The notes under the pieces: model-generated
Seen by the model: the letters and a program-made list of their open reading frames with translations, nothing else
What the model was told of the DNA's origin: nothing
Databases searched by the model: none
Assembly: GCA_963665785.1 (NCBI GenBank)
Contig: OY762456.1
Span: forward strand, 186,001-250,000
Origin: UBA7455 sp026713185
GTDB lineage: Bacteria > Pseudomonadota > Gammaproteobacteria > Pseudomonadales > Azotimanducaceae
Length of the DNA stretch: 64,000 nt
Reading direction: 5' to 3'
Translations under genes and position numbers: made by a program
Part shown: positions 58,249-64,000 of the stretch, piece after piece
Position numbering within the stretch: position 1 is the stretch's first letter
Layout of the letters: each line of letters opens with the position of its first letter

Positions 58249-60348
58249 ATGCTGACGATTGATACCTTCACCTCCACGCTGGATCGCTATCTACAACCCT
58301 CACAGGTACAGCAAGTCAGAAAAGCTTATCTGTTTGCGGAAAACGCCCACAATGGGCAGATAAGGAAATCCGGCGAACCCTACATAACCCACCCGCTGGC
58401 GGTAGCCTCCATACTCGCCGATATGCATATGGATCACCAGTGTCTCATGGCAGCTCTGCTGCATGATGTGATTGAGGATACAGGGGTGCTCAAGCATACG
58501 CTGGGCAGGGAATTCGACAATCAGGTTGCAGAGCTGGTTGACGGCGTCAGCAAGCTTGGTCATATCGTCGACTCCAGGGTAGAAGCCCAGGCTCTGAACT
58601 TCCAGAAGATGACCCTCGCCATGTCCAAGGACATACGGGTGATCCTGGTGAAGCTCGCTGACCGCCTGCACAACATGCGGACACTGGATGCACTCGATGG
58701 TGAGCGACGCAGACGCATCGCCCGCGAGACACTTGAGATCTATGCACCCATAGCCAACAGACTCGGTATGAACAATATCCGGATTGAATTCGAAGAGCTC
58801 GGATTCAGGGCTCTGTACCCACTGCGATCCACAATGATTGAAAAAGCAGTACGTAAAGCGCGGGGAAACCGTAAAGAAGTGGTTGCCAACATCCGTGAAT
58901 CCATTGTTGCCTGCCTCAAACGGGAAGACATCAAGGCAGATGTCTTCGGGCGTCAGAAACATCTCTACAGTATCTATGACAAGATGCGATCCAAACGGAA
59001 ATCCTTTTACGAAATCATGGACGTTTATGGATTCAGAATCATCGTCGCCGATGTAGACACCTGTTATCGAACACTGGGCGCCATTCACAATCTCTATAAA
59101 CCCGTTGCCGGCCGCTTCAAGGATTACATCGCCATACCCAAGGCCAACGGATATCAATCACTGCACACCACGTTGTTCGGCATGCATGGATTGCCCATAG
59201 AAATACAGATTCGTACCCATGAAATGGAAATGGTCGCCAACAACGGCATCGCTGGCCACTGGCTCTACAAATCAAACGAAGAAAACAACAGCCATGCCCG
59301 GACCCGGGAATGGATGAAGGGATTGCTGGAAATCCAGCAGAGCGCAGGAAATTCTCTTGAATTCATTGAGAATGTGAAGACAGACCTTTTCCCCGATGAA
59401 GTCTATATATTCTCGCCCCGGGGTGATATCTACGACCTGGCACAGGGCTCGACACCCGTAGACTTCGCCTACTCTGTGCATACGGACATTGGTAACACCT
59501 GTATTGCCTGCCGGATCGACCGGCGACTGGCACCGCTCAGCGCCGCACTGGAAAGCGGTCAGACGGTGGAAATCATTACGGCAGCCGGTGCTCAACCTGA
59601 TCCTGCCTGGTTGAATTTTGTCATCACTGGCAAGGCACGCAGCGGGATACGTCATGCCTTGAAACATCAACAGAAAAGCGAGTCCGTCTCATTGGGTAGG
59701 CGTTTGCTGGAACAGACTCTGGCTGGCTATAACAACAGTCTTGATGATATTCCGGCAGAGAAACTGAAAACTGTCCTGAAAGAACGCAGGATTAATTCCC
59801 TGGATCAGTTGCTCAGTGAAATAGGTCTGGGCAATCAGATGGCTTATGTTATCGCCCGGTCTTTGCTGGCTGATGGAAAAGAGACAGACCAGATTGAACA
59901 TCACGGACCTTTGGCGATCCTGGGTTCAGAAGGTCTGGTGGTCAGCTATGCCAAATGCTGTAAGCCTATCCCGGGCGACCCGATTATTGGCCATATCAGC
60001 GCCGGTCGCGGTATTGTGATTCATTCTGACACCTGTCGGAATATGCATGATCTCAGGGACAAGCCGAATGAAGTCATGTCAGTCCGTTGGGACCTCACGG
60101 TGAATCAGGAATTTACCGTCGAACTGCGGCTGGAACTCGAACACGTAAAAGGCATCATCGCCATTGTTGCCTCAACTATCACCAATGAAGACGCCAATAT
60201 CGAACGCATCAATATGATTGAAAAAGATGCACAGATTGGTATCGTTAACGTGGTGATCGCCGTTAAGGACAGGATTCATCTCGCTCAGGTCATCAAACGT
60301 CTCAGACTCATTAAAGCCATCAATCGGATCATCCGGGTACGCGGCTGA
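58249..60348 (+). CDS. spoT: Bifunctional (p)ppGpp synthetase/hydrolase SpoT
   Basis: Makes and degrades the stringent-response alarmone. 699 residues: HD hydrolase domain with intact HDVIEDT (about 72-78), synthetase domain with YGFRIIVADVDTCYRTLG and RFKDYIAIPKANGYQSLHTT, TGS domain (VYIFSPRGDIYDLAQGST), and C-terminal ACT domain. The intact HDxxED shows hydrolase capacity, unlike RelA. Followed almost directly by recG. Confidence 0.97.
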   Translation: MLTIDTFTSTLDRYLQPSQVQQVRKAYLFAENAHNGQIRKSGEPYITHPLAVASILADMHMDHQCLMAALLHDVIEDTGVLKHTLGREFDNQVAELVDGVSKLGHIVDSRVEAQALNFQKMTLAMSKDIRVILVKLADRLHNMRTLDALDGERRRRIARETLEIYAPIANRLGMNNIRIEFEELGFRALYPLRSTMIEKAVRKARGNRKEVVANIRESIVACLKREDIKADVFGRQKHLYSIYDKMRSKRKSFYEIMDVYGFRIIVADVDTCYRTLGAIHNLYKPVAGRFKDYIAIPKANGYQSLHTTLFGMHGLPIEIQIRTHEMEMVANNGIAGHWLYKSNEENNSHARTREWMKGLLEIQQSAGNSLEFIENVKTDLFPDEVYIFSPRGDIYDLAQGSTPVDFAYSVHTDIGNTCIACRIDRRLAPLSAALESGQTVEIITAAGAQPDPAWLNFVITGKARSGIRHALKHQQKSESVSLGRRLLEQTLAGYNNSLDDIPAEKLKTVLKERRINSLDQLLSEIGLGNQMAYVIARSLLADGKETDQIEHHGPLAILGSEGLVVSYAKCCKPIPGDPIIGHISAGRGIVIHSDTCRNMHDLRDKPNEVMSVRWDLTVNQEFTVELRLELEHVKGIIAIVASTITNEDANIERINMIEKDAQIGIVNVVIAVKDRIHLAQVIKRLRLIKAINRIIRVRG

Positions 60349-60349
60349 T

Positions 60350-62371
60350 ATTACTACGCTAAAAGGCGTAGGGCCGGTCTTTGCCGAAAAATTGAACCGG
60401 TTGGGTATCACCACGTTGCAGGATATCCTGTTTCATTTGCCTCTCAGGTACGAAGACCGTACCCGGGTGACACCAATTCTCGCCATCGGCATTGGTGAGA
60501 CGGTTGTTATTGAAGGGGAAATCGTTTCCTGTGAAATTGCCTATGGCAGACGACGCAGCCTTCTGGCCTATCTACAGGATTCAACAGGCAGGATAGCACT
60601 GCGGTTTTTTCATTTCTCCAAAGCACAACAAAGAAACCTGTCGAATGCGGGCACAATCCGATGTTTCGGTGAAGCAAGGCGAGGTGCTGCCGGTTTGGAA
60701 ATTTACCATCCGGAGTACGAAAAACTGTCGAAAAGTTCGCAACTGTCAAAAAACCTGACGCCTGTTTACCCAATGACCGGGGGAATCAGCCAGGCACGAT
60801 TCCGTGCTCTGGTTGAACAGGTACTGAGCCGGCTGGAACGCGAACCCCTGGAAGAACTGCTCAATGGAAACAGGCTCGATTTGACCGATGCCATAAGACT
60901 GCTGCATCGACCTCCAGCCAGTGCCGATACTCAGAACCGGATTGATGCGGCACAACGGCGGTTGGCGTTTGAGGAATTACTGGCTCATCATTCGTCACTT
61001 CGCTACATCAAGGAACAGATCAGCACCCGAAATGCTCCACGTTTTTCTCCGCCTGGAGAAATCTGCAGGCGCCTGGAAGCAAATCTGGGATTTATCCTGA
61101 CGGGCGCTCAACAACGCGTGCTGAAGGAAATTGGTACGGACCTTACCAGCAGTGTACCCATGCTGCGTCTGCTGCAGGGAGATGTAGGCTCCGGTAAAAC
61201 TGTCATCGCGGCATTGTCCGCCGTACACGCATTTGAAAGTAACCTGCAGACAGCCATCATGGCGCCAACAGAAGTGCTCGCGGAACAGCATTACGCCAAC
61301 TTCAACCTGTGGCTGGCGCCTTTGGGTATTCAGACCAGTTTGTTGACGGGCAAGATCAAAGGCAAAAAACGTCTCTCGGTACTGGAATCAATCGAAAGGG
61401 GTAACACGCATGTCATTATCGGGACGCATGCGTTATTCCAGAAAGAAGTCACCTTCCACAGACCCGGACTGATCATCATTGATGAACAACATCGATTTGG
61501 CGTCCATCAGAGACTTGCACTGCGTGAGAAAGGTCATCAGGGAGAGCAGATACCCCATCAGCTCATCATGACCGCAACCCCGATACCCCGAACTCTGACA
61601 ATGAGCATGTATGCCGACATGGACTCTTCCATCATTGATGAATTACCACCGGGCAGAACACCGGTGATCACCAGTGTTCTGCCCGATAATCGTCGTCCGG
61701 AAATCATTTCACGCATCCGGTCCATGTGTATCGGGGGGTCACAGGCATATTGGGTCTGTACCTTGATTGAAGAGTCCGAAATTCTGGAAAGTCAGGCTGC
61801 AGAAGTCACCGTAACAGAACTGACGGAGGCCTTGCCGGAGCTGCGAATCAGTCTGATTCATGGCCGGATGAACTACCAGGAAAAATCAAGCGTCATGGAT
61901 CAATTTAAAGAGGGGGAGATCGACCTGCTGGTGGCAACCACGGTGATAGAGGTCGGTGTCGATGTTCCAAACGCAACACTGATGGTGATTGAAAACTCGG
62001 AACGGCTGGGCCTGTCGCAATTACATCAATTACGGGGCCGTGTTGGCCGGGGCACGGAAACAAGTTTTTGTCTGCTGCTTTACCATCCACCTCTTGGTGA
62101 ACTCAGTAAACAGCGTCTTGCCGTTGTCCGCGCCAGTAATGATGGATTTTTTATTGCCGAGGAAGACCTGAAAATTCGCGGTCCCGGGGAACTGTTAGGC
62201 AGTCGGCAATCCGGAAGTCTTGATTTCCGGGTTGCCGACCTGTTGCGTGACAGTGACATGCTTCTGGAGGTCAGGACAGTGGCTGAACAAATGTTCAGAA
62301 GCGACCGTCAGGCAGTAGACGCCATCATTCAACGCTGGATGCGATTCCCCGATCAGTTGAGCCAGGTCTGA
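60350..62371 (+). CDS. recG: ATP-dependent DNA helicase RecG
   Basis: Remodels stalled replication forks and Holliday junctions. Wedge domain with OB-fold (VVIEGEIVSCEIAYGRRRS), Walker A LLQGDVGSGKTVIA, DEQHRFG (DExH), MTATPIPRTLTM, and motif VI QLRGRVGRGTE. The conserved N-terminus TTLKGVGPVFAEKLNRLGI has no ATG, GTG or TTG in front of it in frame. The candidate start is ATT at 60350, 1 bp after the spoT stop, giving 673 residues. The alternative TTG at 60392 would delete LKGVGP. The protein call is firm; the start is unusual. Confidence 0.93.
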   Translation: MTTLKGVGPVFAEKLNRLGITTLQDILFHLPLRYEDRTRVTPILAIGIGETVVIEGEIVSCEIAYGRRRSLLAYLQDSTGRIALRFFHFSKAQQRNLSNAGTIRCFGEARRGAAGLEIYHPEYEKLSKSSQLSKNLTPVYPMTGGISQARFRALVEQVLSRLEREPLEELLNGNRLDLTDAIRLLHRPPASADTQNRIDAAQRRLAFEELLAHHSSLRYIKEQISTRNAPRFSPPGEICRRLEANLGFILTGAQQRVLKEIGTDLTSSVPMLRLLQGDVGSGKTVIAALSAVHAFESNLQTAIMAPTEVLAEQHYANFNLWLAPLGIQTSLLTGKIKGKKRLSVLESIERGNTHVIIGTHALFQKEVTFHRPGLIIIDEQHRFGVHQRLALREKGHQGEQIPHQLIMTATPIPRTLTMSMYADMDSSIIDELPPGRTPVITSVLPDNRRPEIISRIRSMCIGGSQAYWVCTLIEESEILESQAAEVTVTELTEALPELRISLIHGRMNYQEKSSVMDQFKEGEIDLLVATTVIEVGVDVPNATLMVIENSERLGLSQLHQLRGRVGRGTETSFCLLLYHPPLGELSKQRLAVVRASNDGFFIAEEDLKIRGPGELLGSRQSGSLDFRVADLLRDSDMLLEVRTVAEQMFRSDRQAVDAIIQRWMRFPDQLSQV

Positions 62372-62375
62372 CTTG

Positions 62376-63650
62376 TCAGGTCTCGGTAACGGGTTTACTG
62401 GTTCCCCGGAAAACTTCCATGTCCAGTTTACCCTCGCTGCGCGCCACGATCGTGGAGACAGTTGCATCTCCGGTAACGTTCACGGCCGTTCGCATCATAT
62501 CCAGCAATCTATCCACACCGATGATCAGCGCAATACCTTCTACCGGCAATCCGACCTGCTGCAGCACCAGTGCCAACGTAATCAGACCAACACCGGGAAC
62601 GCCCGCTGTACCGATCGAGGCGAGTGTCGCCGTGAGGATGACCATCAGATAACCTGTCATGGAAATATCGATGTTGAATGCCTGCGCAATAAACACCGTT
62701 GCCACACCCTGCATGATGGCCGTTCCATCCATATTGATGGTGGCGCCCAGCGGTACCGTGAACGAGGCAACCTCGTTTTTCACACCCAGACCATGCTCAA
62801 CTGCCTCGAGCGTAATCGGTAATGTCGCATTGCTGGAAGATGTACTGAAAGCATAGGCCATCACAGGCGAGAATTTACGATAAAAAGCAAAGGCCGGCAG
62901 GCCGCCAAGGGTCCTGATCGCGATGCTGTAAGTCAACGCAAAATGTATCAGCAGAACGACGACAACAGTCATAAAGTACTTGATCAGGTCTGCAATTGCC
63001 GAGAATCCCATATTGGCAAACAGCGTTACCATCAGACAGAAAATACCGATTGGCGCTACCATCATGAACATCATGATGAGGCGCATGATCACGCCATTCC
63101 AATCATTTAGAGTCTCCCGAATTCGTGCCCCGGGTTCGCCGCATCGATTGATGGCGACGCCGACCAGAATCGCAAAGACAATAACCTGCAGCATATTGCC
63201 TTCTGCCATCGCCTTCAGTGGATTGGTTGGGAAAATGTTGATGAGTACCTGCTTCAACGTGGGACTTTCTTTTGGAATAAACTCGGTTGAAGTAGACAGG
63301 TTCATTCCAATGCCCGGATCAATCGTGGTGGCAATAATCAGGGCAAGAGTGATGGCGACAGCCGTTGTCATCAGATACAGTCCAAGGGTCTTCAGGCCGA
63401 TTCGCCCCATGCTGGATCCATCGGAGAGATTGCTGGCGCCACAGGCCAGAGAGAAAAATACGAGGGGAACTACCAGCAGTTTAAGACTGGCAATGAAGAT
63501 GGACCCACCGATGTCGAACAGGCCGTTAACCAGGTAGGTCATGATAATACCGTCAGCAGAAGGCGTCATCAGGTGGAACAATGAACCCAGAATGAGACCT
63601 GCAACCATCCCGATCAGTATGTTTCGTGTCAAAATCGCTCTATTTATCAT
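62376..63650 (-). CDS. Dicarboxylate/amino acid:cation symporter (DAACS family)
   Basis: A sodium- or proton-driven importer for dicarboxylates or acidic amino acids. 424 residues, about eight membrane helices, with the family signatures STSSSNATLPITLE (serine-rich hairpin), PLGATINMDGTAIMQG, and GVDRLLDMMRTAVNVTGDA near the end. The substrate cannot be fixed by eye (GltP/DctA-like). Its start overlaps the rubredoxin stop by one base (TGATG); convergent with recG, 4 bp apart. Confidence 0.93.
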   Translation of the reverse strand: MINRAILTRNILIGMVAGLILGSLFHLMTPSADGIIMTYLVNGLFDIGGSIFIASLKLLVVPLVFFSLACGASNLSDGSSMGRIGLKTLGLYLMTTAVAITLALIIATTIDPGIGMNLSTSTEFIPKESPTLKQVLINIFPTNPLKAMAEGNMLQVIVFAILVGVAINRCGEPGARIRETLNDWNGVIMRLIMMFMMVAPIGIFCLMVTLFANMGFSAIADLIKYFMTVVVVLLIHFALTYSIAIRTLGGLPAFAFYRKFSPVMAYAFSTSSSNATLPITLEAVEHGLGVKNEVASFTVPLGATINMDGTAIMQGVATVFIAQAFNIDISMTGYLMVILTATLASIGTAGVPGVGLITLALVLQQVGLPVEGIALIIGVDRLLDMMRTAVNVTGDATVSTIVARSEGKLDMEVFRGTSKPVTET

Positions 63651-63817
63651 CAGACTACCTCTATCATTTCAAAATCCGCCTTGGCCATCCCGCATTCAGG
63701 ACAACACCAGTCGTCCGGGATGTCCTCCCACAATGTTCCTGCCGCAATCCCTTCAGAATCCAGTCCCTCGGCCTCATCATAGATAAAACCGCAAACTATG
63801 CATTGCCACTTTCTCAT
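63650..63817 (-). CDS. Rubredoxin
   Basis: A 55-residue electron carrier: MRKWQCIVCGFIYDEAEG, and the second ligand pair in DWCCPECGMAKADFE, so the CxxCG...CPxCG iron site is complete. The protein is shorter than AlkG-type forms and fits a simple one-iron rubredoxin. It is translationally coupled to the symporter gene, an odd pairing with no evident functional link. Confidence 0.95.
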   Translation of the reverse strand: MRKWQCIVCGFIYDEAEGLDSEGIAAGTLWEDIPDDWCCPECGMAKADFEMIEVV

Positions 63818-63862
63818 TTACTACCTGCAAAATTATTCAACAACTTATCCATAAACTTCTCA

Positions 63863-63890
63863 TTGATGGTTCGATATTGCAACGTATACT
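63863..63890 (+). promoter_or_regulatory. Sigma70-type promoter near the right edge
   Basis: TTGATG (63863-63868), 16-bp spacer, TATACT (63885-63890), reading to the right. It would serve the gene that begins at the window edge. Confidence 0.45.
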
Positions 63891-63908
63891 AATACTTTTT
63901 CAACCTCT

Positions 63909-64000
63909 GTGACGAAATTGCTGAGAAATCTTGCAGACAATGTGCGAACGGGAGTCCAGTCACTCTCCCCCCGTTACAGTCATTTTGTTGCTATTGCCCG
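63909..64000 (+). CDS. Start of an unidentified gene (runs off the right edge)
   Basis: From GTG 63909 the frame reads VTKLLRNLADNVRTGVQSLS then PRYSHFVAIA without a stop to the window end. A promoter lies about 20 bp upstream. Thirty residues are too few to identify the protein; the start codon is also a guess, as no strong ribosome site is visible. Confidence 0.3.
   Translation, partial: MTKLLRNLADNVRTGVQSLSPRYSHFVAIA

Noticed and set aside
58300..59157. 285-codon minus-strand frame over spoT
   Set aside because: Antisense to an intact spoT; no ribosome site or family match.

Overview
The window is a stretch of gammaproteobacterial chromosome with two parts: an accessory island (about 1-22,500) and a conserved core (about 22,511-64,000). 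The core gene orders (guaA/xseA divergent; ndk-rlmN-pilW-rodZ-ispG-hisS-yfgM-bamB-der; iscR-S-U-A-hscB-hscA-fdx-iscX; queA-tgt-yajC-secD-secF; coaBC-dut-argB-slmA/pyrE-rph; yicC-gmk-rpoZ-spoT-recG) and the presence of SlmA, RodZ, BamB and IscX point to a Gammaproteobacterium. I cannot name the genus from sequence alone. No rRNA, tRNA or CRISPR was seen.

The left part is a defence island abutting the 3' end of guaA. From left to right it holds: (i) the start of an unidentified protein on the minus strand; (ii) a minus-strand type I restriction-modification operon, WYL regulator - hsdM2 - small orf - hsdM - HEPN/Ymh-type protein - hsdS - hsdR, joined by 4-8 bp overlaps. Its first hsdM is cut in two by a 2,068-bp ISAs1-type element whose transposase is fused to a DruA-like (DUF4338) domain and which is flanked by a 10-bp target duplication; (iii) two small conserved genes divergent from the WYL regulator; (iv) a remnant of an ICE conjugation gene (TraG-like); (v) a SIR2-HerA pair; (vi) an Xre-RES toxin-antitoxin operon with a third gene, an exonuclease-like protein lacking one expected catalytic Asp; (vii) a 122-bp direct repeat of the guaA 3' end, marking a probable attachment site; (viii) a 3.6-kb segment between that copy and guaA itself, with an orphan antitoxin, an unknown ~416-aa protein, fragments of a BREX-type PglX methyltransferase and of a second Xre antitoxin, and a complete DUF1778/GNAT (TacA-TacT type) module with two matching operators.

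The core part covers GMP synthesis, exonuclease VII, ribosome assembly (Der), outer-membrane assembly (BamB), isoprenoid synthesis (IspG), cell shape (RodZ), type IV pilus assembly (PilW), rRNA/tRNA modification (RlmN, TrmJ, Tgt, QueA), a complete iron-sulfur cluster operon with a textbook IscR operator, Sec export (YajC-SecD-SecF), an OmpA-like porin, ribosomal proteins L33 and L28, RadC, CoA, dUTP, arginine and pyrimidine synthesis, nucleoid occlusion, RNase PH, guanylate kinase, RNA polymerase omega, SpoT, RecG, a dicarboxylate/amino-acid symporter and a rubredoxin.

Structural oddities in the core are a 47-bp tandem repeat between iscX and ndk, a 23-residue repeat inside RodZ, and two genes (an M23 peptidase and recG) whose only good start codon appears to be ATT overlapping or touching the stop of the upstream gene.
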